Source: a bacterium
GTDB lineage: Bacteria; Bacillota_I; Bacilli_A; RF39; UBA660
Direction: 5' to 3'
Assembly: GCA_029007415.1 (NCBI GenBank)
Contig: JAQXHT010000114.1
Coordinates: 1-7,061, forward strand
DNA: 7,061 nucleotides
Positions 1-5,977 of this stretch are shown here, one piece after another. How positions within the stretch are numbered: position 1 is the stretch's first letter; each line of letters begins with the position of its first letter. Both the position numbers and the translations under genes were made by a program. The notes below the pieces were generated by a model, which saw only the letters and a list, made by a program, of their open reading frames with translations, did no database searches and was not told where the DNA came from.

Positions 1-66
1 CGAGAAAAACTAAAATTTAATCAAATATTAATAAAAATGAACAAAATAATATTATAATGGAGCTAG

Positions 67-399
67 ATTAAACTTATACTGAAAGTTGATAAGATTAGTG
101 ATTTAGAAAAATTAGGGAAAGGAGATAATGACTTAATGGAAGCAGTAGGAAGAATAAAAGAAGCTTCGCTTGATATTAATACTATTGGACTTTATGATGC
201 TGATTTAGAGCGAGAAAGAATTGAAAATGGTATTAGAAGTGTATCATTTAAAGCTGGAATTGAACGTGGAATTGAGCAAGGAAGCACAAAAGAAAGAATT
301 TCTATAATTAGTGCAATGCTTAATAACGGAATGAGTCAGGAAGAAGTTACTAGAATGACTGGTATACCAATAAAAGAAGTAAAATCAGTAAAGCTTTAG
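67..399 (+). pseudogene. Rpn-family (PD-(D/E)XK nuclease / putative transposase) C-terminal remnant
   Basis: The frame is open from 67 after an in-frame TAG at 64-66 and ends with TAG at 397-399. It has the look of the C-terminal third of Rpn (recombination-promoting nuclease, YhgA-like) proteins: a segment like 'ISDLEKLGKGDNDLMEAV', then 'LYDADLERERIENG', a charged linker with AGIERGIEQG, and a terminal helix pair with NNGMSQEEVTRMTGIPIKEV, which matches the usual family ending 'MSIEEISKITGL'. The N-terminal nuclease domain with its catalytic D/E-x-K residues is absent. Upstream, 1-57 is open in the same frame and may hold a second scrap (NQILIKMNK resembles the family's IQINxNN strand), which would imply an internal deletion plus stop codons. 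An internal ATG at 136, preceded by AAGGAG at 119-124, could still yield an 87-residue protein. Family assignment is from recalled family patterns, not a search. Confidence 0.7.
136..399 (+). CDS. Possible 87-aa protein from an internal start in the Rpn remnant
   Basis: ATG at 136 lies 11 bases after AAGGAG (119-124), a credible ribosome site that falls inside the degraded Rpn frame. The product would be all-helical, highly charged and soluble, with no nuclease residues. Its last 25 residues (from about NNGMSQEEV) form the predicted helix pair typical of the Rpn C-terminus. In Escherichia coli, rpn genes are known to carry an internal start that makes a short C-terminal protein (RpnS), which blocks the full-length nuclease. 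This ORF has the same position and logic, but here the full-length partner is missing from the visible sequence. It may therefore be an orphan antitoxin-like protein, or simply decaying DNA. There is no obvious promoter of its own in the 66 bases visible upstream. Confidence 0.4.
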   Translation: MEAVGRIKEASLDINTIGLYDADLERERIENGIRSVSFKAGIERGIEQGSTKERISIISAMLNNGMSQEEVTRMTGIPIKEVKSVKL

Positions 400-421
400 A
401 CTTTTTTTAATTGGAAAAAGA

Positions 422-450
422 TTGATTTCTTAAAAACAATATAGTAAAAT
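422..450 (+). promoter_or_regulatory. Likely sigma-A promoter for the frr leader
   Basis: TTGATT (422-427) and TAAAAT (445-450) are separated by 17 bases, the standard spacing, which places the transcript start near 457. The -10 element lies between the arms of a short inverted repeat, ACAAT (436-440) and ATTGT (449-453), which might be an operator or chance in AT-rich DNA. No other comparable promoter was seen between the Rpn remnant and frr. Confidence 0.5.
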
Positions 451-657
451 TGTGATTGAGAGGAATTATAAGTACTTAAAAACATTCCTAAGAGTGAGTA
501 AACTTACTCAGGAGATACTTAAAATCCAAAGTATTATTTAGACTTAAAGTGACTAAAATCATAATAAATACTTCTGATATAAGAAAAAGTTATGACTAGT
601 ATACTTTAGTTGAAATGAAGTGGTGAAAAATTATTTAAGAAAGGAAGAACTAATTAG

Positions 658-675
658 ATGATGTCTACATTATAG
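658..675 (+). CDS. Possible five-codon leader peptide (uORF) upstream of frr
   Basis: ATG ATG TCT ACA TTA TAG encodes MMSTL. AAGGAAG at 641-647 is the best ribosome site in the whole leader and lies 10 bases before the first ATG (13 before the second). By contrast frr itself has a poor site. The start codon lies in and next to the 5' arm of helix D (655-660), and the TAG stop (673-675) lies inside the 5' arm of the 671-695 hairpin, so a ribosome terminating here would melt both. It is too short to judge by codon use, and the call rests on the site and its geometry only. Confidence 0.3.
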   Translation: MMSTL

Positions 676-709
676 GTAAGTACTAATAACCTATATAGTA
701 ACGCATCTA

Positions 710-734
710 GCATATGCACTTTGTATATGTTTTT
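710..734 (+). terminator. Weak terminator-like hairpin just before frr (possible attenuator)
   Basis: GCATATGC (710-717) pairs with GTATATGT (723-730), including two G-T pairs, around loop ACTTT, and a T run (730-734) follows at once. The stem is AT-rich and so weak for an intrinsic terminator. It ends only 15 bases before the frr start, which suggests attenuation or start-site masking rather than an end of a gene. Part of the 5' arm could instead pair with GCAT at 703-706 (with ATGC 714-717), giving a possible alternative fold. Confidence 0.3.
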
Positions 735-749
735 AGTGGCAGAAGAATG

Positions 750-1292
750 ATGAATCAAGAAATAGATAATGCAGTAGAAAAAATGAAAGCAACTGTAAAT
801 AACTTAGAGAAAAAGTTTGGAGCAGTAAGAGCTGGAAGAGCTAATCCTTCTAGTTTAGATGGAGTAATGGTTGAATATTATGGACAAATGACTCCACTAA
901 AACAACTAGGAACTATTTCTGTACCAGAAGGAAATCAACTATTAATTAAACCATTTGATAAAAGTTGTTTAAAAGAAATGGAAAAAGCTATTATAGCTGC
1001 TAACTTAGGTTATAATCCAAGTAACGATGGTGAAACTATTAGAATAGTAGTGCCAGCTCTTACTGAAGAGAGAAGAAAAGAACTAGTAAAACAAGTAAAA
1101 GCTTTAGCAGAAGAAGCAAAAGTTGCTATTAGAAATATTCGCCGTGATGCTAATGAAAAAATAGAAAAAGAAGATTTAGCAGAAGATGAAGAGAAGTCTC
1201 TTAAAAATGATATTCAAGATTTAGTTACTGAATATAATAAAGATATTGAAAGATTACTAAAAGAAAAAGAACAAGAATTAATGACTATTTAA
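750..1292 (+). CDS. frr: Ribosome recycling factor
   Basis: RRF acts in the cytoplasm with EF-G and IF3 to split the post-termination ribosome and free the mRNA and tRNA. The 180-residue product carries the family hallmarks: VRAGRANPSSLD (26-37) at the first helix/domain II junction, VEYYGQMTPLKQL, the domain II strands with SVPEGNQLLIKPFDK, then PALTEERRKELV (102-113) and RNIRRDANEKIEK (128-140), which includes the conserved arginines that contact 23S rRNA. Domain I (three-helix bundle) is about 1-29 plus 104-180; domain II is 30-103. The family is usually about 185 residues. ATG 750 gives exactly 30 residues up to the first RAGR arginine, as in Bacillus subtilis RRF. ATG 747 is possible, and ATG 714 would add an unlikely tail through the hairpin. 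Only AGAAG (741-745) precedes it, a weak ribosome site. The T-box begins 8 bases after its stop, with no terminator between. Confidence 0.96.
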   Translation: MNQEIDNAVEKMKATVNNLEKKFGAVRAGRANPSSLDGVMVEYYGQMTPLKQLGTISVPEGNQLLIKPFDKSCLKEMEKAIIAANLGYNPSNDGETIRIVVPALTEERRKELVKQVKALAEEAKVAIRNIRRDANEKIEKEDLAEDEEKSLKNDIQDLVTEYNKDIERLLKEKEQELMTI

Positions 1293-1300
1293 ATCAATGA

Positions 1301-1500
1301 GAAGGAAGTAGTAAAAGATAAATAAAAGTAAAAGAGAGATTATGGTTGGTGTAAATAATCCTTTTATCCTTTGAATTCATCCTTTGAGTCTTAAAGAAAA
1401 CTTTAAGCGTTACTCGCGTTAAGAGATTAGAGTGTATAGAAAACTATAAAATAAGGTGGTACCACGGAATTATTCGTCCTTATGTTATAGTTTTTATTTT
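1301..1500 (+). promoter_or_regulatory. Phenylalanine T-box riboswitch (tRNA-Phe sensing leader)
   Basis: All main T-box parts are visible. Stem I base: AAGGA 1302-1306 with TCCTT 1380-1384. The specifier loop has AGTA (1307-1310) opposite GAA (1373-1375), followed by TTC (1376-1378), a Phe codon, and then A1379. The AG-bulge region is AGAG at 1334-1337. The distal stem GATTAT 1338-1343 pairs with ATAATC 1355-1360 around loop GGTTGGTGTAA. A second stem, CTTAAAG 1390-1396 with CTTTAAG 1401-1407, is closed by GAGT 1386-1389 with ACTC 1412-1415. Stem III is TATAG 1435-1439 with CTATA 1444-1448. The T-box core AAGGTGGTACCACGG (1453-1467) carries TGGT, complementary to an ACCA tRNA end, as expected for tRNA-Phe with discriminator A. 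Uncharged tRNA-Phe should stabilise the antiterminator and let transcription enter the HAD-pheS-pheT operon. No clear promoter was found inside the leader; it may start within the end of frr or rely on read-through from frr. Confidence 0.95.
1441..1500 (+). terminator. T-box-controlled intrinsic terminator
   Basis: ACTATA (1443-1448) pairs with TATAGT (1486-1491) and ATAAGG (1451-1456) with CCTTAT (1478-1483), separated by a 2x2 internal loop, and the T tract at 1491-1500 follows. The competing antiterminator keeps AAGG (1453-1456) with CCTT (1478-1481) and adds ACG (1464-1466) with CGT (1475-1477), leaving the seven-base TGGTACC bulge for the tRNA end. What appears to decide between them is CTATA (1444-1448), which can pair either with TATAG upstream in stem III or with TATAG downstream next to the T tract. 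Confidence 0.85.
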
Positions 1501-1517
1501 GTTTAGGGGGGAATATA

Positions 1518-2144
1518 ATGATAAAAAAAGTTATTTGGGATTTAGATGGAACACTATTAAGTGCTGATTTTAGAAAAGAAGATGACTTTTTTAAAGAACA
1601 AATACTTGATGAAAAAGTAGATGAATTTATTAAAAATAAAGTTAAATATTTGATGGAATACGAAAGAATGTTTTTTAAATATGATACAAAATTGTTAAGT
1701 GAATTTCTAACACTTAGAAGTGGACTTAAGATAGATGAAAAAATAATTGAAGATTGGATGGAACATAACAAAAACATTCCTGATACCATTCATAGCGGAG
1801 CAGAAGAAGTGCTTTCCTATTTGCAAAGTAAAGGTTATCAAAATATTCTTTATACTAATTGGTTTCAAGAAGTTCAAAAAGGAAGATTAAGAAATGCTAA
1901 TCTATTAGAATATTTTAGTGAAATATATGGGGGAGAACTTGCTATTAAACCTAATGCTATTGGGTATAAGAAAATAATTAAAGATGTAAATCCTAATGAA
2001 ACAGTTATGATAGGTGATAATATCATAAATGATGTTTTAGTACCAAGAAGTATTGGGATAACTTCATATCATTATGACCCATTAGATAAAGATAATGATA
2101 AAAATAAAATTAAAACATTAAAGAAAATAAAGGAGATGTATTAG
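1518..2144 (+). CDS. HAD-superfamily phosphatase (subfamily IA-like), first gene of the phe operon
   Basis: The 208-residue protein has all four HAD motifs. Motif I is WDLDGTLL, with nucleophile D8 and acid/base D10; motif II is the threonine in ILYTN (T113); motif III is lysine K144 in AIKPN; motif IV is IGDNIIND, with D167 and D172 for Mg2+. A helical cap fits residues about 15-85 between motifs I and II, as in subfamily IA (phosphoglycolate phosphatase/PpaX types). It should be a soluble Mg2+-dependent phosphohydrolase; the substrate cannot be read from the sequence. ATG 1518 follows a strong site, AGGGGGG at 1505-1511, just after the T-box terminator. Its stop (TAG 2142-2144) directly abuts the pheS ATG, so the two are almost certainly translated from one transcript. 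Its position puts it under tRNA-Phe control, which is not an obvious place for a phosphatase. Confidence 0.88.
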   Translation: MIKKVIWDLDGTLLSADFRKEDDFFKEQILDEKVDEFIKNKVKYLMEYERMFFKYDTKLLSEFLTLRSGLKIDEKIIEDWMEHNKNIPDTIHSGAEEVLSYLQSKGYQNILYTNWFQEVQKGRLRNANLLEYFSEIYGGELAIKPNAIGYKKIIKDVNPNETVMIGDNIINDVLVPRSIGITSYHYDPLDKDNDKNKIKTLKKIKEMY

Positions 2145-3191
2145 ATGAATATAGAAGAGATTAAAAAGAATATAGAACAAGAACTAAGTGAAACTAAAGA
2201 TATTAAAAGTCTTAATGATTTAAAAGTAAAATACTTAGGTAAGAAAGGTATTATTACAGAACTTAGTAGTAAGATTAAAGAAATACCAAATGAAGAGAAG
2301 AAAGAGTTTGGTATGAAGATGAATGAGTTAAAGAATAGTTTTAATTCATTATATGATAGTAAGAAAGCTTTATTTGAAGAAGAAGCTCTTAATGAGAAAT
2401 TAGCTAGTGAAAGTATTGATGTAACGCTTCCTGCTACCCATATCGAAATAGGAAGCCCTAATATCTTAGAAAAATTAGTAGAAGACTTAGAAGATTTATT
2501 CATATCTATGGGATATGATGTAGTTGATGGACCAGAAATAGAAGAAGATAAATATAACTTTGAACTTTTAAATATTCCTAAAGGCCATCCAGCAAGAGAT
2601 GCTCAAGATACATTCTACTTAAAAGATGATGAAATCTTACTTCGTAGTCAGACTTCTCCTGTTCAAATTAGAACAATGTTAGAAGCTAAAGGAGAAAAAC
2701 CAGTAAGAATGATTTGTCCAGGAAAGACTTATCGTAGAGATGATGATGATGCTACTCATTCTCATCAATTTATGCAAATAGAAGGTTTATTAGTAGATAA
2801 AAATATTCATCTAACGGACCTTAAAGGAACTTTCTCCCTTGTTGCTAAGAGATTATTCGGTAATGATACGGAAGTAAGATTAAAACCTAGTTACTATCAG
2901 TTTACTGAACCATCAGTAGAGTTAGATATTAGTTGTTTTAATTGTAAAGGTAAAGGTTGCCCTATCTGTAAAAATAGTGGTTATATAACAGTTGCTGGAG
3001 CAGGAATGGTTCATCCTAATGTTTTAAGAAATTGTGGTTATGATCCAGCTGTTTGGTCTGGTTTTGCTTTTGGCTTTGGAGCAGAACGACTTGCTATGTT
3101 AAAGTATGGTATTACTGATATTAGGACTTTTTATATGACAGATTTAAGAAGTAGTAAAGCATTTGATAGAAAGGAAGATAATAATGATTAA
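2145..3191 (+). CDS. pheS: Phenylalanine--tRNA ligase alpha subunit
   Basis: This is the catalytic alpha chain of the (alpha-beta)2 class II synthetase that makes Phe-tRNA-Phe from Phe, ATP and tRNA. At 348 residues it has normal length. Residues 1-90 are the charged coiled-coil arm that grips tRNA; the catalytic domain follows. Visible motifs are GHPARDAQDTFYL (147-159), LRSQTSPVQIRTM (166-178), motif 2 as GKTYRRDDDDATHSHQFMQ (193-211) and motif 3 as FGFGAERLAML (309-319). Four cysteines in CFNCKGKGCPIC (264-275), followed by GAGMVHPNVL, form the knuckle usual in Firmicutes PheS. GFAFG keeps the alanine of the Phe-binding pocket (the E. coli A294 position). AAGGAG at 2130-2135 serves the ATG. 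The C-terminal tail after TDLR runs on about 13 residues and overlaps pheT by 8 bases, which suggests translational coupling. Confidence 0.97.
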   Translation: MNIEEIKKNIEQELSETKDIKSLNDLKVKYLGKKGIITELSSKIKEIPNEEKKEFGMKMNELKNSFNSLYDSKKALFEEEALNEKLASESIDVTLPATHIEIGSPNILEKLVEDLEDLFISMGYDVVDGPEIEEDKYNFELLNIPKGHPARDAQDTFYLKDDEILLRSQTSPVQIRTMLEAKGEKPVRMICPGKTYRRDDDDATHSHQFMQIEGLLVDKNIHLTDLKGTFSLVAKRLFGNDTEVRLKPSYYQFTEPSVELDISCFNCKGKGCPICKNSGYITVAGAGMVHPNVLRNCGYDPAVWSGFAFGFGAERLAMLKYGITDIRTFYMTDLRSSKAFDRKEDNND

Positions 3192-5553
3192 TTTAGAATG
3201 GGTAAGTGATTATATTGATATTTCTGACTTAACACCGAAAGAATTAGCAGAGAAAGTAACAGAAAGTGATATTAATGTTGAAAAGATAATTACTAATCAT
3301 ATCGACAACCTAGTAATAGGAGAAGTAGTAGAATGTACTAACCATCCGGATAGTGACCATTTGCATATCTGTAAAGTAAATGTTGGTAAAGAAACACTAC
3401 AAATTGTTTGTGGTGCTCCTAATGTAAGAGTTGGTTTAAAAGCAATAGTTGCTTTACCAGGCACTATTTTACCTGGAGATTTTGAAATTAAAAAAAGTAA
3501 AATCAGAGGAGTAGAATCAAATGGAATGCTTTGTGCCTTATATGAATTAGGCCTTGAAGAAAAGAATGATGCTACTTATAGCAAAGGCATTTATGAAGGG
3601 GCAACTAACTTAAAAGTGGGAGAAGATGCTTTAAAAGCTTTAGATTTAGAATCAACTGTTCTTGAACTTGATATTCATAAGCATCGTAATAATGATTGTT
3701 ATTACCATATTGGTTTTGCTTATGCTTTAGGTTCTATCCTAAATAGAAAAGTAACGCTACCTGATATAAGTTTTAAAGAAGTAAATGATAACGTTAAAGA
3801 CCATTTTAATCTAGAAGTAGCAACACCAAAATGTAGTTATTATCTTGCTAAAATGGTTAAGAATATTGAGATAAAAGAATCTCCTGAATTTATTAAGAAA
3901 AGATTAATATCAGCAGGAATGCGTTCTATTAACAATGTAGTTGATATTTCTAATTACGTAATGTTAGAATTTGGTCAACCACTTCATTTCTTTGATTATG
4001 ATTCCTTAGGTTCTAAAGTCTTAGTAAGAGATGCTGTTAATAACGAAGAAATTACTACTCTTGATAATAAAGAACGAATACTAACTAGTAACGATATTGT
4101 AATAACTGATGGCACAACTCCTAAATGTATCGCTGGTGTTATGGGTGGAGTTGATACGGAAGTTACTGATAATACAAAAACAATCTTAATCGAAAGTGCT
4201 ATCTTTGATGCTGTTAGTATTAGAAATACTGCTGCTAGATTAAACCTTCGTAGTGAAGCTTCTATTAGATATGGTAAAGGACTAAACTATGAATATACTG
4301 AAATGGCTATTAAAAGAGCTTGTCATTTACTAGAAAAATATGCTAATGCAACCGTTTTAGCTGGTACTGTCAAATATGATAATGTTGATAAGACTGAGAA
4401 GGTAGTAACTTTTAAAGCTAGTGAAGTTAATAATCTTTTAGGTATTGAAATAGATGAAGCTGATATGGAAAAAGAAATGGATAGATTAGGTTTTGCTTAT
4501 ACTTTAAAAGATGAAGTGTTTACAGTAACTATTCCTAATAGAAGACTTGATATTGAACCTAATGTTAATGATATAGCAGAAGAAATCGTAAGACTTTATG
4601 GTTATCATAACTTAACAGCTACTTTACCAGTTGTACCAATCAAGAAAGGTGAATATAAAGGAGATATTAAATATCGTAAGTTTATTTCTAAAAGACTTAG
4701 AATGTTAGGTCTAACAGAAACTAAAACTTATACTTTAGTGTCACCAAGTATGGCGGAATTGTTTGATTATGAGCAAAAAGAAAAAGTAGTTCTTCCTAAC
4801 CCAATGAGTGTTGATAAGTCAGTTGTTAGAACAACTATTATACCTTCTTTAATAAATATTTATAATTATAATAAAGCAAGAAAAGTAGAAGACATCTTCT
4901 TATACGAAATAAGTAAAACTTATGATAAAAATTACCAAGAAGAATCTAAGATTGCTGGTTTATTAAAAGGTAATATTGTTAAATCATCTTGGAATGGTAA
5001 TATCAAATGTGATTTTTATGTAGTGAAAGGAATAGTAGAAGATATTCTTAACTCACTAGGCTTTACTAATCGTTATGCTTTCGTTCCAGCTAAACTTCCT
5101 AATCTTCATCCTGGTGTATCTGCTAATATCTTACTAGATGGGGAAATGTTAGGTATCATAGGTAGAGTTCATCCGAATACCTTAAAAGATGAAGTTTATG
5201 TCTTTGAACTTTCCTTAAATAAATTAATGCGTAAAGTAAAACCAATTAAATTTAAGGAACCAGCTAAGTATCCTAGTATTCAAAAAGATGTCGCTTTCTT
5301 AATTGATAGAAATATCAATGCTAGTGAAATCGAAAAAATGATAAAGAAATCATCATCTAGATTATTAAAAGATATAAGTGTATTTGATGTTTATCTTGGA
5401 GATAATATTGCTAGTGATAAAAAATCAATCGCTTTCAAATTAACTTATCTTGATGAAGCGAAAACTCTAACAGATGAAGAAGTAATGAATGACTTCCATC
5501 AAATGATAGAAAAAGTTACAAAAGAATTTAACTGTGAGATTAGAGATAACTAA
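3184..5553 (+). CDS. pheT: Phenylalanine--tRNA ligase beta subunit
   Basis: This is the structural, tRNA-binding and editing chain of PheRS, 789 residues from ATG 3184. That start has AAGGAAG at 3171-3177 and the family's usual short N-terminus; ATG 3163 lies upstream of the site. Domains in order: N-terminal piece; tRNA-binding OB fold (about 40-150) with HPDSDHLHICKV and CGAPN; B3/B4 editing domain (about 210-390) with GQPLHFFD, IESA and LRSEASIRYGKG; B5 domain (about 405-480) with PNRRLDIEPNVNDIAEEIVR, whose acidic residues bind Mg2+; catalytic-like core (about 490-690); and the ferredoxin-fold anticodon-binding domain (about 692-789) with YPSIQKDVAF. Residues matching the E. coli editing site (H261, E334, T354, A356) appear as H268, E337, S357 and A359, so proofreading of Tyr-tRNA-Phe is probably kept. 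Two stretches diverge: IHKHRNNDCYYHIG near 164-177 and GKGLN where EKG(I/V)D is usual. No terminator follows. Confidence 0.97.
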   Translation: MINLEWVSDYIDISDLTPKELAEKVTESDINVEKIITNHIDNLVIGEVVECTNHPDSDHLHICKVNVGKETLQIVCGAPNVRVGLKAIVALPGTILPGDFEIKKSKIRGVESNGMLCALYELGLEEKNDATYSKGIYEGATNLKVGEDALKALDLESTVLELDIHKHRNNDCYYHIGFAYALGSILNRKVTLPDISFKEVNDNVKDHFNLEVATPKCSYYLAKMVKNIEIKESPEFIKKRLISAGMRSINNVVDISNYVMLEFGQPLHFFDYDSLGSKVLVRDAVNNEEITTLDNKERILTSNDIVITDGTTPKCIAGVMGGVDTEVTDNTKTILIESAIFDAVSIRNTAARLNLRSEASIRYGKGLNYEYTEMAIKRACHLLEKYANATVLAGTVKYDNVDKTEKVVTFKASEVNNLLGIEIDEADMEKEMDRLGFAYTLKDEVFTVTIPNRRLDIEPNVNDIAEEIVRLYGYHNLTATLPVVPIKKGEYKGDIKYRKFISKRLRMLGLTETKTYTLVSPSMAELFDYEQKEKVVLPNPMSVDKSVVRTTIIPSLINIYNYNKARKVEDIFLYEISKTYDKNYQEESKIAGLLKGNIVKSSWNGNIKCDFYVVKGIVEDILNSLGFTNRYAFVPAKLPNLHPGVSANILLDGEMLGIIGRVHPNTLKDEVYVFELSLNKLMRKVKPIKFKEPAKYPSIQKDVAFLIDRNINASEIEKMIKKSSSRLLKDISVFDVYLGDNIASDKKSIAFKLTYLDEAKTLTDEEVMNDFHQMIEKVTKEFNCEIRDN

Positions 5554-5610
5554 AACTAGTTATAGCTAAATTACTTATTCTATGTTAAACTTCTCTAAGA
5601 GGTGATTATC

Positions 5611-5916
5611 TTGCAAAAAAAAGAAACTTTAATTAATGAATTTAAGACTTATGTTGGTGCATACTATGGTGTTAATAGTATGGATGAATATGATTTAAAA
5701 GTTTATGTTTTAAAAGAAATAGAACAAGATATAAAGGATTTTATCTTAGTAAATGATCTTGATAAGAATGAATGTTTATTACTTGCTAAGGAAGTGGAAG
5801 AGAAAGTATCTTTAAAAACAAAATTACAAGATAGTCTTTTAATTCTTTATAAAATGAATGCTTCAATGGAACTTATTTTTATGATTAAAAGTAAATTAAA
5901 AAAATATAATAAGTAG
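5611..5916 (+). CDS. Small soluble protein of unknown function (101 aa)
   Basis: I do not recognise this protein. The start is taken as TTG 5611 because AAGAGGTGAT (5597-5606) is a strong ribosome site ending 4 bases before it. The GTG at 5602 lies inside that site and cannot be the start. The product is highly charged and mainly helical, with no signal peptide and no convincing membrane segment, although its last third (LLILYKMNASMELIFMIK) is fairly hydrophobic before a lysine-rich end. One cysteine is visible (in KNECLLLAK). It lies 57 bases after pheT with no strong terminator or promoter between, so read-through from the phe operon is possible. Base composition matches its neighbours. The clear start signal and an undisturbed frame make it a likely real gene. 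Confidence 0.7.
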   Translation: MQKKETLINEFKTYVGAYYGVNSMDEYDLKVYVLKEIEQDIKDFILVNDLDKNECLLLAKEVEEKVSLKTKLQDSLLILYKMNASMELIFMIKSKLKKYNK

Positions 5917-5977
5917 CAAAAATTACCAGGAAAGAAAATCTAAAAATTAGACATTTTATTAATGGAGGTGTCGAATT

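Larger units (their letters stand above)
457..746 (+). promoter_or_regulatory. Long structured 5' leader of frr (class not recognised)
   Basis: About 290 nt of non-coding sequence lie between the likely promoter and frr and can fold into a chain of hairpins. Helix A: AAGTA 470-474 with TACTT 516-520, enclosing CCT 487-489 with AGG 510-512 and GAGTGA 492-497 with TTACTC 504-509 around loop GTAAAC. Helix B: AAGTATT 529-535 with AATACTT 567-573, and inside it TTTAG 537-541 with CTAAA 553-557. Helix C: AAAGT 586-590 with ACTTT 603-607. Helix D: TAGATG 655-660 with CATCTA 704-709, enclosing TATAGGT 671-677 with ACCTATA 689-695. A terminator-like hairpin follows at 710-734. It lacks the T-box core, the SRP, tmRNA and RNase P signatures, and the riboswitch motifs I know. 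The DNA is AT-rich, so single weak stems could be chance, but the number of nested stems argues for a real RNA element. Confidence 0.45.

Noticed and set aside
400..420. CTTTTT/AAAAAG inverted repeat after the Rpn remnant as a terminator
   Set aside because: The T run is in the 5' arm, the stem is only A-T apart from one pair, and no T tract follows the hairpin.
619..660. AGTGGTGA near 619-626 as the core of a second T-box upstream of frr
   Set aside because: The required TGGNACC bulge sequence, specifier loop and GGTTGGTG-like distal loop seen in the real T-box are absent.
714..746. In-frame ATG 714 as the frr start, adding 12 residues
   Set aside because: No ribosome site precedes it, it lies inside the 710-734 hairpin, and the extra residues do not resemble any RRF N-terminus; ATG 750 aligns exactly with the family.
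1427..1789. Minus-strand open frame opposite the T-box and HAD gene
   Set aside because: It lies across the T-box terminator and an intact HAD gene and has no recognisable product; it is a shadow of AT-rich coding DNA.
2141..2503. Minus-strand open frame opposite the start of pheS
   Set aside because: It mirrors the pheS coiled-coil codons, giving a Ser/Leu/Ile/Phe-rich translation typical of an antisense shadow.
3163..3183. ATG 3163 as an earlier pheT start
   Set aside because: The ribosome site AAGGAAG at 3171-3177 lies downstream of it, and ATG 3184 gives the normal PheT N-terminus.
5546..5563. ATAACT/AGTTAT hairpin over the pheT stop as a terminator
   Set aside because: The stem is six base pairs, mostly A-T, and no T tract follows.
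5602..5610. GTG 5602 as the start of the small gene after pheT
   Set aside because: It is part of the ribosome site AAGAGGTGAT; TTG 5611 has the proper spacing.
5939..5959. TCTAA-AAA-TTAGA hairpin followed by TTTT as a terminator after the 101-aa gene
   Set aside because: A five-pair A-T-rich stem with a three-base loop, and the T run is short and offset; too weak to call.
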